A stretch of 64,000 nucleotides of DNA from Aureimonas sp. ME7 (GTDB lineage: Bacteria; Pseudomonadota; Alphaproteobacteria; Rhizobiales; Rhizobiaceae): the NCBI RefSeq assembly GCF_903970965.1, contig NZ_CAJCKW010000002.1, positions 496,001 through 560,000 on the forward strand, written 5' to 3'. The translations under genes were made by a program, and so were the position numbers. Shown piece by piece: positions 35,701 to 44,528 of this stretch. Numbering within the stretch: position 1 is the first letter of the stretch; every line of letters begins with the position of its first letter. The notes under the pieces were generated by a model. That model was not told the origin of the DNA. It did not search any database and saw only the letters and a program-made list of their open reading frames with translations.

Positions 35701-36647
35701 GCCTCGACCCCGAAGCGGCGGAGGTTCTGCGTCTGGGTAAGCGATCGGGCGCCCCGCCCTTCGAGGACGGTACGCCGGATGAGGCCCGCGCGGCCTACCG
35801 CCTGTCCTACCCGCAGCTTCAGGGCGAGCGGGAGGCGGTCGCACGCAGCGTGGAAGAGACGGTCCCCGGGCTTGGGCCCCCCATTCCCATCCGCATCCAT
35901 CGCGGGCTCGGCGCACCGGAAACGGGCGCCCCGGCGGTTCTCTATCTCCACGGCGGCGGTTGGGTCATTGGCGATCTCGAGTCGCACGACGACATCTGTC
36001 GCTGGTTCGCCAATCTCGGCGGATGCGTCGTCGCCTGCCCGGACTACCGGCTGGCGCCCGAGCACCCGTTTCCCGCCGCGATCGAGGATGGGGCCGCCGC
36101 CCTTCGCTTCCTCCACGAGCAGTCCGACCGGCTCGGCATCGATCCCGCGCGCATCGCGGTCGCGGGAGACAGCGCGGGGGGAAACCTCGCCGCCGTGATC
36201 GCCCTGATGGCGCGTGATCGGTCCCTGCCCCAGGTCGCCGCCCAACTCCTGATCTACCCGAACACGGACGCGGTGCAGGATACCGACAGCTACCGGCGCT
36301 ACGCGGAAGGGTACGGCCTTACCCGCCGCACCATGCGCTGGTTCCGCGACCACTACATCGAAAGCGAGGCCGAGGCGCGGGACTGGCGCGTTTCGCCCCT
36401 GAGAGTGGAGACGCTCGCCGACGCGCCGCCCGCCTTCGTCGCGCTCGCGGGATACGACATCCTCCACGACGAAGGCGAGGCCTATGCCGAAAGGCTGCGG
36501 GCCGACGGCGTGCCGCTCGTGCTCCAGCGCCATCCCGGCCAGATCCACGGGTTCGTATCGGCCGGCCGGCATATCGGCGCGGCGCGCGATACGGTTCGCG
36601 CGGCGGTCGAGGCGTGGCGCTCGTTCGAGCCCCCCACTGGCGCTTGA
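35697..36647 (+). CDS. Alpha/beta hydrolase, hormone-sensitive lipase family
   Basis: A 316-residue esterase of bacterial family IV. The oxyanion motif is YLHGGGWVIGD (about 83-93), the nucleophile Ser lies in AGDSAGGNLAAV (about 160-171), a catalytic Asp is likely in AGYDILHDEGEAY, and His in GQIHGFV near the C-terminus. It has no signal peptide. ATG 35697 overlaps the stop of the oxidoreductase gene (ATGA), so the two are made together. A role in removing an acyl group from, or opening a lactone of, a locus substrate is possible but unproven. Confidence 0.87.
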   Translation: MSLDPEAAEVLRLGKRSGAPPFEDGTPDEARAAYRLSYPQLQGEREAVARSVEETVPGLGPPIPIRIHRGLGAPETGAPAVLYLHGGGWVIGDLESHDDICRWFANLGGCVVACPDYRLAPEHPFPAAIEDGAAALRFLHEQSDRLGIDPARIAVAGDSAGGNLAAVIALMARDRSLPQVAAQLLIYPNTDAVQDTDSYRRYAEGYGLTRRTMRWFRDHYIESEAEARDWRVSPLRVETLADAPPAFVALAGYDILHDEGEAYAERLRADGVPLVLQRHPGQIHGFVSAGRHIGAARDTVRAAVEAWRSFEPPTGA

Positions 36648-36749
36648 AGGGTCCTTGGTCAGCTAAATTTCGTGGATGGTGGGCGCGTATTGCCGCAAAG
36701 CCCTTTCCGAAACGGGATGCCTTCCGTATTTCGCCGGTGCGGGGGTGCA

Positions 36750-36944
36750 ATGACAAGCGGCGTTCCGATGGAAGAGGTCGATCCCATCATCACAGTGCTT
36801 CGCCTCGTCGAGGAGGAAGACGACGGCAACGCCATCGCGCGGCGCTTCTTCGAGCATCATCCCGATCTTGACCGAGCGGCCTTCCTGGAGGCCTGCTCGG
36901 TGGCGCTGGACATCATCGGCCTGAAACCGTCCCAACTGCACTGA
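36750..36944 (+). CDS. Small hypothetical protein
   Basis: A 64-residue acidic soluble protein from ATG 36750, containing VLRLVEEEDDGNAIARRFFE and ending IIGLKPSQLH. I recognise no family. An in-frame upstream extension to 36672 would add a Gly/Pro-rich N-terminus. Codon use is like neighbouring genes, and a continuous helical pattern argues it is real. The ribosome site is weak. Confidence 0.45.
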   Translation: MTSGVPMEEVDPIITVLRLVEEEDDGNAIARRFFEHHPDLDRAAFLEACSVALDIIGLKPSQLH

Positions 36945-37084
36945 CGTCCGACAAGCCCGTCGCTAGGCGCGGCGCGAGGCGGATGGGACGCCGAACGCCG
37001 CCCTCCTGCGGGTGGTTTCGAAGTGGCTTTTAGCCCCGTGCCTTGACGATTCGATGACAGGCTTCCGGGGAAATTCAGCCGTAC

Positions 37085-37531
37085 CTATTCCACCTTATCT
37101 TCCCCATTCGGGGTGTTCGGAGCCTGCGGCTCCGCCGACCGTGCTGGTGCCTCCGCGCGCACGAGCTTTCCTTCCTCCGCCTTGTGATAATACTGGCTGG
37201 CAACGAGCCAGCCCTTTAACGGGCGAAGCGGCAGGATGCAGGTGAGAAGCAGGAACGGTAGGGACACGAAGACGTGGACCCAGAAGGACGGCTCGTAGGC
37301 CACCTCAAGCCACACCGCGAAAAGCACCGCCGGAATGCAGCCGAAGCAGACGACGAAGAAGGCCGGTCCGTCGGCGGGATCGGCGAAGGAATAATCGAGG
37401 CCGCAGCGCTCGCAGCCGGGCGCGAGCTTCAGGAAGCCGTCGAACAGTCGTCCCTCGCCGCAGCGGGGGCAGCGCCCCCTGAGGCCGACCTTCCACGGCT
37501 CCAGCCGGGGTGCGCTCGGTTGTGTGCTCAT
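37085..37531 (-). CDS. DUF983 family membrane protein
   Basis: A 148-residue protein with an N-terminal zinc-ribbon-like region CPRCGEGRLFDGFLKLAPGC followed by ERCG (four cysteines, about residues 22-44) and two membrane helices (FFVVCFGCIPAVLFAV and VFVSLPFLLLTCILPL). This is the DUF983 layout; in rhizobia members are often encoded near oxidase or RNase genes, but the function is unknown. The C-terminal 30 residues are low-complexity Ala/Pro/Glu. ATG 37531 places the zinc region near the N-terminus, as usual. Confidence 0.82.
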   Translation of the reverse strand: MSTQPSAPRLEPWKVGLRGRCPRCGEGRLFDGFLKLAPGCERCGLDYSFADPADGPAFFVVCFGCIPAVLFAVWLEVAYEPSFWVHVFVSLPFLLLTCILPLRPLKGWLVASQYYHKAEEGKLVRAEAPARSAEPQAPNTPNGEDKVE

Positions 37532-37610
37532 GACGGCCTCGAATGGTGGGGATGGTGGGTCAGATCGGGCATACAGCCGGAAAGCCGCGCTCGCCACCCC
37601 CGGCCGGTTC

Positions 37611-37841
37611 TCACCGCAGTGCGGTGGACGCTTCCATCCGGTCGAGCCGGCGCTCCAGATGGTCCTGCCAGATCATGGACGGGAGGAGAAACAGGTCGAT
37701 GATCTGCCCGATCCCGAACACGCCGACCGTGAGGAGCCACAAAAGCCCCGTCCAGGGCCGGCCGAGATAGAAGCGGTGCAGGCCGCAGATGCCGATAAGG
37801 CCGCAAAGCCAGAGAAGAAAGGCGGCGGGGCCGGACTTCAT
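37611..37841 (-). CDS. TM2 domain protein
   Basis: A 76-residue protein with two closely spaced membrane helices joined by the TM2 turn: LLWLCGLIGICGLHRFYLGR then TGLLWLLTVGVFGIGQIIDL. The GxHRFYLG motif is diagnostic. A charged C-terminal segment (QDHLERRLDRMEAS) follows. TM2 proteins have no settled function. It lies 79 bp upstream of the DUF983 gene on the same strand. Confidence 0.87.
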   Translation of the reverse strand: MKSGPAAFLLWLCGLIGICGLHRFYLGRPWTGLLWLLTVGVFGIGQIIDLFLLPSMIWQDHLERRLDRMEASTALR

Positions 37842-37907
37842 GATCGCGATGTCTCCGTTCGTCGTCGCAGGACAGGTGGGAACGCGGGAGGCCGATTTCG
37901 AGACGAC

Positions 37908-39509
37908 CTATCGGCCGCGCTTCAACGAGCCGAGGATGCCGCGCACGATCGCGCCGGTGACGGTGGAAGCCACCGTGCGGCCGACCTGCTTCATCACGGT
38001 CTCGGCGATCGTCTGGCGCTGGTAGCCGGACCGCGCGGGCGCGCGCCTCGGCTCGGGCTGGCGCGTCGGCGCCTCGTCGCGCTCCGCCGGCCTTTTGTCC
38101 GCCGGCTCGCCCCAGGGCCCGCGCGGCTCAGCCGAGCGCCGGGCGGCGGCCTCCGCGCGCCGGAACCCGACGTCGCGATCGGCATCTCGCGCCTCGGCGC
38201 GGGCGGCGGGCGCCTGCGCCCGACCGACCAGGCGCTCATAGGCCGATTCCCGGTCCACCGAATGGTCGTAGCGCCCGGCGACGGGGCTTGCGCGCATGAT
38301 CTCGGCGCGCTCGGCATCGCTGATCGGACCGACACGCCCGGCGGGCGGCCGGATCAGGGTCCGCTGGACCATCGTCGGGACGCCGCCCTTGCCCAGCACC
38401 GACACCAGCGCCTCGCCGACGCCGAGTTCGGTGATCGCGATCGCCGAATCGAACGCCGGATTGGGGCGGAACGTCTCGGCGGCGGTGCGGACAGCCTTCT
38501 GCTCGCGCGGGCTGTAGGCGCGAAGCGCATGCTGGATGCGGTTGCCGAGCTGCGCCAGCACCTTCTCGGGCAAATCGAGCGGGTTCTGCGTCACGAAGAA
38601 GACGCCCACCCCCTTGGAGCGGATCAGGCGCACCACCTGCTCCACACGGTCGACCAGCGCCTTCGGCGCGTCGTCGAAAAGGAGATGCGCCTCGTCGAAG
38701 ACGAACACCAGCTTGGGCTTCTCGAGATCGCCGACCTCCGGGAGCTCCTCGAACAGCTCCGACAGGAGCCACAGGAGAAAGGTCGCGTAGAGGCGCGGGC
38801 TGCGCATCAACTCGTCCGCCGCCAGCACGCCGACGACCCCGCGCCCGTCGCGGTCGCAGCGCATGATGTCGGAAAGCTCCAGCGCCGGCTCGCCGAAGAA
38901 CAGCCCGCCGCCCTGCGCCTCGAGAACCAGGAGCTGGCGCTGGATCGCCCCGACGCTCGCCTTGCCGACATTGCCGTAGAGGCGCGAGATCTCGTCCGCC
39001 CGATCGAGGATATGGGCGAGCATGGCCTGAAGGTCCTTCAGGTCGAGAAGAAGCAGCCCGTCCTCGTCGGCGATGCGGAAGGCGATGTTGAGAACGCCCT
39101 CCTGCGCGTCGCTCAGGTCCATCAGGCGCGACAGGAGGAGCGGGCCCATTTCCGAGACGGTGGTGCGGACCGGATGCCCCTTGCGCCCGAACAGGTCCCA
39201 GAAGATCGCGGGATATCGGTCGTTGTAGTAGGGCTCGAGCCCGATCGTGGCCGCTCGCGCCTTGAACGCTTCCCCCGGCTCGCCGCGCTCCGCCAGCCCG
39301 GACAGATCGCCCTTGATGTCGGCGCAGAACACCGGCACACCGGCGTCCGAGAAGCCTTCCGCCAGGACCTGCAGCGTCACCGTCTTGCCCGTGCCCGTCG
39401 CGCCGGTCACCAGCCCGTGCCGGTTGGCGAAGGCGAGGTCGAGATACTCCCCTCCCTCGCCGCCGCCCGCGCCGATGCCGCCAAGGAAAATGCGTCCGTC
39501 TTCCAGCAT
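37908..39509 (-). CDS. HerA/DUF853 family ATPase
   Basis: A 533-residue P-loop ATPase of the helicase HerA-like (DUF853) family. Walker A is GATGTGKTVT (about 31-40), followed by VPVFCADIKGDLSGLAE, LFGRKGHPVRTTVSEMGPLL, and Walker B KLVFVFDEAHLLFDDAPK (about 265-282). FFVTQNPLDLPEKVL is a sensor region. After residue 430 there is a Pro/Arg/Ala-rich low-complexity linker before a C-terminal basic end. ATG 39509 (MLEDGRIFLGG) is chosen because GGGAAGG sits 7 bases upstream and family members start here. Function in DNA handling is presumed, not shown. Confidence 0.85.
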   Translation of the reverse strand: MLEDGRIFLGGIGAGGGEGGEYLDLAFANRHGLVTGATGTGKTVTLQVLAEGFSDAGVPVFCADIKGDLSGLAERGEPGEAFKARAATIGLEPYYNDRYPAIFWDLFGRKGHPVRTTVSEMGPLLLSRLMDLSDAQEGVLNIAFRIADEDGLLLLDLKDLQAMLAHILDRADEISRLYGNVGKASVGAIQRQLLVLEAQGGGLFFGEPALELSDIMRCDRDGRGVVGVLAADELMRSPRLYATFLLWLLSELFEELPEVGDLEKPKLVFVFDEAHLLFDDAPKALVDRVEQVVRLIRSKGVGVFFVTQNPLDLPEKVLAQLGNRIQHALRAYSPREQKAVRTAAETFRPNPAFDSAIAITELGVGEALVSVLGKGGVPTMVQRTLIRPPAGRVGPISDAERAEIMRASPVAGRYDHSVDRESAYERLVGRAQAPAARAEARDADRDVGFRRAEAAARRSAEPRGPWGEPADKRPAERDEAPTRQPEPRRAPARSGYQRQTIAETVMKQVGRTVASTVTGAIVRGILGSLKRGR

Positions 39510-39686
39510 GGTGTCGCCTTCCCGTTCGATCAGCCAAGACATAGGGCGTCGAACCGGCAACGGGACGGTCGCCGTGCCATGCAAAACGACGGAGACGGCC
39601 GATTGCGCGCGGGGGCAAGTCTTGTCATCCTCGCGTTCCTTCCAGGCGCTTCCCGCGCCATCGAACCCTACGGACCCTCCACGATC

Positions 39687-40040
39687 ATGAACGAACTCTG
39701 GAACCGGATCGCCGCGTCGGCCGAAATCGAGCCCGATACGGCCAAGCTCTCGGTGGGCTACATCCTGGCCTATATGCAGGCCGAAAGCGCGGATCCGGCC
39801 GTCGGGCAGATGATTTCCGAAACGCCGGAAGCCGACGAGGCGCTCGGCACGGCGGGCGACGCCGACTTTTCGGGCGGGGGCATCATGGCGCTCGGTGCCA
39901 AGCTCATGGGCCTCGGGCTCGATATGGGGCAGATCCGCCAGGTCGCCGAAGAGCTCGTCGCCTATTCCAAATCGACGTCGGGCGAAGACACGGTGAACCG
40001 CGCGATCTCATCGGTGCCTGCCCTCGCACCCTTCGTCTGA
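39687..40040 (+). CDS. Conserved hypothetical protein, small helical
   Basis: A 117-residue soluble protein beginning MNELWNRIAASAEIEPDTAK. The pattern of an N-terminal helical repeat with GYILAYMQAES and a Gly-rich middle (DADFSGGGIMALGAKLMGLGLDMG, in two parts) resembles small alphaproteobacterial proteins sometimes labelled DUF2267/DUF2780-like; I cannot confirm the family. ATG 39687 is preceded by no strong ribosome site. It lies opposite the start of the HerA-like gene, divergent from it. Confidence 0.55.
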   Translation: MNELWNRIAASAEIEPDTAKLSVGYILAYMQAESADPAVGQMISETPEADEALGTAGDADFSGGGIMALGAKLMGLGLDMGQIRQVAEELVAYSKSTSGEDTVNRAISSVPALAPFV

Positions 40041-40202
40041 CCGGGCGGCCGGGCGCCCGGGGCCTCGGACCGGATTTTCTCCGGCCGGAGGCTTGCCTTT
40101 GCGCCCGGCACAGGCTTTGGCTCCTCGCGAAGCGCGGCCGCCGGACCCGGCACGATACGGAATCGCCGGCCGCCACTTCCTCCGTCACGAGGACGATGGC
40201 CC

Positions 40203-41261
40203 ATGATCGACGCCTATACGGTCTTTGGTTCGCAGGTTCGCCGCCATTCCACGCTCGGCGCCGACGACATTCCCCCCGAAGCCGTGTGGATCGATCTTCG
40301 AAATCCCACCCGCGACGAGGAACAGGCGATCGAGCGCCTGTGCGGCATCGAGGTGCCGACGCGCGAGGAAATGCGCGAGATCGAGGTGTCCAGCCGCCTC
40401 TACTCCGAGGACGGCGGCGACTTCATGACCGCATCCCTCGTCTACGGTCTCGACGAGGGGCGACCGGACTTCGGCCCCGTGACGTTCATCCTCGTCGGCC
40501 AGCGCCTGGTGACGCTGCGCTACACCAATCCACGCTCGTTCCAGATCTTCGCCACCAAGCTCTGCCGGGACGGCAGCGACGGCGCCTCGGCGCCGGCACT
40601 GGCGGCGCTCAACGTCTACGGCCCGCCGCCCGCGCCCCCGAAACCGTCGCGCTCGCGCGGGCCTACGGCCGATTCCATCGCCATCGGCCTTCTGGAAACC
40701 GTGGTGGATCGCGTCGCCGACCTTCTGGAATCGATCGCCTCCGATCTCGACCGGATCGGGGCCGATATCTTCCGCTCGTCCCACACCAAGACGCCCACCG
40801 CAACGGCGGACTTCAAGGAACTGCTGCAGCGCCTGGGCGCGGCCGGAGACATGTCGTCGCGAACGCGCGAAAGCCTGGCGACCCTCGATCGGCTCCTGCC
40901 CTTCCTCCAGTTCGTGTTGGACCGGCGCAAGCCGCAAAAGGAATTGAAGGCCCGCGTCAAGGCGATGGCGCGGGACGTGTCCTCGCTCAACGACTTCGTG
41001 TCCTTCCTGTCGAACAAGACGACCTTCCTGCTCGACACGACGGTCGGCATGATCTCGATCGAGCAGAACGCCATCATCAAGATCTTCTCGGTGGCCGCCG
41101 TCGGCTTCATGCCGCCGACCCTCGTCGCCTCGATCTACGGCATGAACTTCGCGCACATGCCGGAGCTGAACTGGACCTTCGGCTATCCGCTGGCGATCGT
41201 CCTGATGGTGCTGACCGCCGTCTTCCCGCTGATGTTCTTCCGATACAAGAAGTGGCTCTGA
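40203..41261 (+). CDS. corA: CorA family magnesium/divalent cation transporter
   Basis: A 352-residue CorA protein. A large cytoplasmic N-terminal domain is followed by two C-terminal membrane helices. The pore motif GMN is in SIYGMNFAHMPE (about residue 313), followed by the second helix IVLMVLTAVFPLMFF and a short basic tail (RYKKWL). The length is normal. It mediates Mg2+ (also Co2+/Ni2+) uptake in the inner membrane. An M-box or other Mg sensor is not seen upstream; the preceding 160 bases are GC-rich with a palindrome. Confidence 0.95.
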   Translation: MIDAYTVFGSQVRRHSTLGADDIPPEAVWIDLRNPTRDEEQAIERLCGIEVPTREEMREIEVSSRLYSEDGGDFMTASLVYGLDEGRPDFGPVTFILVGQRLVTLRYTNPRSFQIFATKLCRDGSDGASAPALAALNVYGPPPAPPKPSRSRGPTADSIAIGLLETVVDRVADLLESIASDLDRIGADIFRSSHTKTPTATADFKELLQRLGAAGDMSSRTRESLATLDRLLPFLQFVLDRRKPQKELKARVKAMARDVSSLNDFVSFLSNKTTFLLDTTVGMISIEQNAIIKIFSVAAVGFMPPTLVASIYGMNFAHMPELNWTFGYPLAIVLMVLTAVFPLMFFRYKKWL

Positions 41262-41278
41262 CGCGCGCGCGGTTGAAG

Positions 41279-42283
41279 TCAGAGCTCAGCAACGCGGATC
41301 TCGCCGACCGGCGTCCCCTCCCAGTTGCGAAGGATGGTGCGCGACAGGGCATCGAAGCGCTCGGCAAGCGCGCCGTCGCTCGCACGAAAGATCCGCGAGA
41401 GCGTGGCGGCCACCAGTGCCTCCGAAGCGCGGGTCGCGCCATCCTCCGCCTTCAGGGCGAAGCCGAGACCGAGTTCGGGCACCGCTCCGCAAAAGACGCC
41501 TTCGGCGCCCGTCTTGGCGAAGACGCGGCCGGGAGCCGCCTCCATCAGGCGCACACATGCGCGCCCCGTTCCCGCCATCGCCCAAGGCTCCGCCATGCAG
41601 GCATCGATCAGCCGGCGACCGGCGCGCCCCCGCTCGGCCGAAACGCCGAGGCCGGATGCAAGACGGGCGAAGCCGGTCGCAAAGCCCGGCAGCGGCGCGG
41701 CATAGGTCGGGATCGAACACCCATCGATACCCTCAGGCGCGCCCTCGCCCGCCCGAGCGCCCGTCAGGTCCGAGATCGCGGCACTCACCCGGCGTTGCAC
41801 CGGATGCTCCGCACCGACGTAGCCCCGCGTTTCCTCGCCGAGATGGACCGCCGTGCACAGAAAGCCCGCATGCTTGCCCGAGCAGTTATTGTGAAGCTGC
41901 GTCGGTTCGATCCCGCGGCGCGCCAGATCGCGCGCCACGGCGGGGTCGAACGGCCAGTGGCAGCCGCATTCGAGGTCGGGCTCGCCGAGCCCCGCGCGTG
42001 CGAGAAGCCTGCCGGCGCGCGCCACATGCCCCTCCTCCCCCGAATGCGAGGCGCAAGAGAGCGCAAGGTCGGCCGCATCGAAACCCCATGCGTCGGCCGC
42101 GCCGGTTTCGATCAGCGGCAGGGCCTGGAAGACCTTGATGGCCGACCGGGGAAACACCGGCCGTTCCAGATCGCCGGCCCCGAACACCACGCGGCCTTGC
42201 GGGTCGCAAACGGCCAGCGATGCGCGATGCCGGCTTTCGACGGCATTGCCGCGCGTCACTTCGATCACGATATCCTGGGACAT
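41279..42283 (-). CDS. Class 3 L-asparaginase (Rhizobium etli ReAV type)
   Basis: A 334-residue asparaginase of the Rhizobium-type, class 3, unrelated to bacterial type I/II enzymes. The catalytic SxxK pair is Ser47-Ala-Ile-Lys50 in PRSAIKVFQ; ReAV uses Ser48/Lys51. Cys ligands of the family zinc site are visible in LECGCHWPFD, HNNCSGKHAGF and DGCSIPTYAAPLPG. It hydrolyses asparagine to aspartate and ammonia in the cytoplasm. ATG 42283 is chosen; upstream in-frame codons to 42352 do not match the family. It is convergent with corA. Confidence 0.9.
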   Translation of the reverse strand: MSQDIVIEVTRGNAVESRHRASLAVCDPQGRVVFGAGDLERPVFPRSAIKVFQALPLIETGAADAWGFDAADLALSCASHSGEEGHVARAGRLLARAGLGEPDLECGCHWPFDPAVARDLARRGIEPTQLHNNCSGKHAGFLCTAVHLGEETRGYVGAEHPVQRRVSAAISDLTGARAGEGAPEGIDGCSIPTYAAPLPGFATGFARLASGLGVSAERGRAGRRLIDACMAEPWAMAGTGRACVRLMEAAPGRVFAKTGAEGVFCGAVPELGLGFALKAEDGATRASEALVAATLSRIFRASDGALAERFDALSRTILRNWEGTPVGEIRVAEL

Positions 42284-42384
42284 GTCGGCTCGCTTGGCCT
42301 TCTCGGAAGGTTGGGGGAAACCGGCCGGCATGGGTCGGAATGGGCCTACCATGCGACACCACCTCCCGCCCTATCAAGTTGCCG

Positions 42385-43119
42385 ATGCGTGTGTTGCGAA
42401 TTCTCCTTCTCGTCCTGATCGTCGTCTATCTCCTGCCCGCCGGCCTTTCCCTTCTCCTGTGGAAGCTCGGGGAACACCCGTCGTCCTGGCGCGAGGCGGA
42501 CTGGAGTTCGGCGGCCGTCCTGCCGGCTCCGACCGCTTCGCAGGAAGCCGCCGTCTACATCCTCGCCGCCCGGACCGGCGGGTTGAAGGGGGCGCTGTCG
42601 GAGCATTCCTGGGTCGTCCTGAAGCCGGCCGGCGCGCGAACCTACGAGCGCTTCGACAAGGTCGGCTGGGGTTCGCCCATCCGGCGCAATGGCTATGCCG
42701 CCGACGGACGCTGGTACTCCAACACGCCGCGCATCGTCGCCGAGTTGCAGGGCCGCGCGGCTGAGACGGCGATCCCGCAGATCCGCGCCGCCATCGACGA
42801 CTATCCGTTCGCGGCGCGCGGGGGATACCGCATCTTCCCCGGTCCGAACTCCAACAGCTTCGTCGCGCATGTCCTGCGCAACGTGCCCTCGCTCGGCGCC
42901 GTGCTGCCGCCGGCCGCTGTAGGACGAGACTTTCCGGTCGACGGCAAGCTCCTCAGCTTCGACGGTGAATTCCGCGCCTCGCTCTTCGGCTATGCGGGCG
43001 TCGCAGTCGGGGCTACGAGCGGGCTCGAGGTTCAGATCCTCGGTCTCGTGGCAGGCGTCGATCCGTTTCGCGGCCTTCTCAAGGTTCCGGGCTTCGGCAG
43101 CTTTTCGATCGTCGGCTGA
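42385..43119 (+). CDS. DUF3750 domain protein
   Basis: A 244-residue protein with an N-terminal membrane helix (ILLLVLIVVYLLPAGLSLLL). The extracytoplasmic region has HSWVVLKPAGARTYERFD (about residues 74-91) and FPGPNSNSFVAHVLR (about 151-165), which match the DUF3750 pattern; the Cys/His/Asn-like arrangement hints at an NlpC/P60-like fold but I cannot confirm it. The function is unknown. ATG 42385 puts the helix at the very N-terminus. It is divergent from the asparaginase gene. Confidence 0.75.
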   Translation: MRVLRILLLVLIVVYLLPAGLSLLLWKLGEHPSSWREADWSSAAVLPAPTASQEAAVYILAARTGGLKGALSEHSWVVLKPAGARTYERFDKVGWGSPIRRNGYAADGRWYSNTPRIVAELQGRAAETAIPQIRAAIDDYPFAARGGYRIFPGPNSNSFVAHVLRNVPSLGAVLPPAAVGRDFPVDGKLLSFDGEFRASLFGYAGVAVGATSGLEVQILGLVAGVDPFRGLLKVPGFGSFSIVG

Positions 43120-43397
43120 GCATGAGACGGCGCGCGGGCTTTATGCCGAACGCTTGGTCGCATCGGCCTGACCGATCTGGGTCAGCAACCGAGATGGTGA
43201 GTTGAAAGCTTCAAGAGGCCACCTGGTTCACAGCCGGATGCCCGCCTCTCGCCGCTCACCACGCTCCGGGGATTGGGATCGGAAGCCACCTTCGCCCCGG
43301 TGCCTCGATGCGCCATCGGACGCTCTTGTTCCCAGCCCCGCCGTTTTTTGCTAGCCGATTCCCAGTCGGGCCGCGCGGGCCCTTTGGAGGATTGACG

Positions 43398-44354
43398 ATG
43401 TTCCTGAGTTGCGGCGACGCCCTGTTCGACCTCTTCGCCGACAGCGAGGCCGCCGACATCTCCCATATCGCGCTGAACGGCCGGATCGGCGGATCGGCGC
43501 TCAACGTGGCGCTGGGCCTTGCCCGTCTCGGCCATCGCTCGGCCTTCTTCTCCAAGGTTTCCAGCGACCTGTTCGGGCAGCGCATCCGCGCCTTCATGGA
43601 CCGCGAGACGATCGACCGGCGCTTCGTGATCGACACGGATCGCAACACGACACTGGCGATGGTCTCGCTGGGTGCGGGCGGCACGCCGCGATACGACTTC
43701 TACATCGAAGGCACGGCCGACCGTTCCATCGAACCCGGCGAGATTCCTGCCGCCTTCCCCGACGATCTAGCGGCGATCCATCTTGCCGGGTCCTACTCCA
43801 CGGTGGCCGAGCCGACGGCCGGCGCGCTCGCCCGTCTGGTGGCGCAGGAGCATGGGCGGCGCTTCATCTCCTACGATCCCAACATCCGGGCCTCGGTGAT
43901 TCCCGATCTCGACATCTGGCGCTCCCGCATCGGGGCCACCGTTCCCTTCGCTTCCATGGTGAAGGCAAGCGAGGAGGATCTCGAACAGGTCCATCCCGGG
44001 CGCTCCATCGAGGCCGTCCTGTCCGGCTGGATCGAGGCGGGCGCTGCGCTGACGGTGGTGACGCTCGGTGAAAAGGGCGCGGTGGCGATGACGCGGGGCG
44101 GCACCGAAGTGCGCGTGCCCGGCCTGTCGGTGACCGTCGCCGACACGGTGGGTGCGGGCGATACGTTCCAGGCGACGATGCTGGCGCGTCTCTTCGAAGC
44201 CGGCTGCCTGTCGCCCGAAGGGGTCGCATCGCTTTCGGAAGCGGAGCTTTCCGAGTTTCTGACCTTCGCGGTGCGGGCGGCCGCCCTGACCTGCTCGCGG
44301 CGCGGCGCCGACCTGCCCCGCCGCGTGGATCTCGGCCTGCCGCCGCTCGTCTGA
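43398..44354 (+). CDS. PfkB family carbohydrate kinase (fructokinase-like)
   Basis: A 318-residue ribokinase-fold kinase. Features are the N-terminal CGDALFDLF, the substrate-binding GRIGGSALNVALGLARLG (about 34-51), YDPNIRASV (about 161) and the catalytic ADTVGAGDTFQATML with Asp255. The acceptor may be fructose or another hexose; the sequence does not decide. TTTGGAGG lies 7-14 bases before ATG 43398. It stands alone, with a hairpin downstream. This is separate from the polyol locus kinase at 32281. Confidence 0.85.
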   Translation: MFLSCGDALFDLFADSEAADISHIALNGRIGGSALNVALGLARLGHRSAFFSKVSSDLFGQRIRAFMDRETIDRRFVIDTDRNTTLAMVSLGAGGTPRYDFYIEGTADRSIEPGEIPAAFPDDLAAIHLAGSYSTVAEPTAGALARLVAQEHGRRFISYDPNIRASVIPDLDIWRSRIGATVPFASMVKASEEDLEQVHPGRSIEAVLSGWIEAGAALTVVTLGEKGAVAMTRGGTEVRVPGLSVTVADTVGAGDTFQATMLARLFEAGCLSPEGVASLSEAELSEFLTFAVRAAALTCSRRGADLPRRVDLGLPPLV

Positions 44355-44366
44355 GATCATCGGGGG

Positions 44367-44393
44367 TCCCCTGGCGGCGATGTCGCTAGGGGA
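44367..44393 (+). terminator. Hairpin after the fructokinase-like gene
   Basis: A 10-bp stem with one mismatch (44367-44376 with 44384-44393), 12 bases after the stop. There is no T-tract, so termination activity is uncertain. Confidence 0.4.
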
Positions 44394-44449
44394 TCCGGAC
44401 CCAGCTCCCGCTCCGCAGCACGGTTCACACCACAGTTCTCGAACGCAAA

Positions 44450-44481
44450 AAACCCGCCGACCCTTTCGGATCGACGGGTTT
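44450..44481 (-). terminator. Rho-independent terminator of the outer membrane protein gene
   Basis: AAACCCG (44450-44456) pairs with CGGGTTT (44475-44481), extended inward by CGA/TCG and CC/GG with two internal mismatches around a TTTC loop. The A-run 44447-44452 becomes a U-tract on the minus strand. It lies about 48 bases past the stop of the outer membrane protein gene. Confidence 0.8.
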
Positions 44482-44528
44482 CGTTCGTTCCGACGAGAAG
44501 ACCCGAAGGTCTCCCGCCAGTCCACTTC

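Noticed and set aside
40049-40060. CCGGGCGCCCGG palindrome before corA
   Set aside because: Expected by chance in such GC-rich sequence and lacks a loop or T-tract; no Mg riboswitch features are seen around it.
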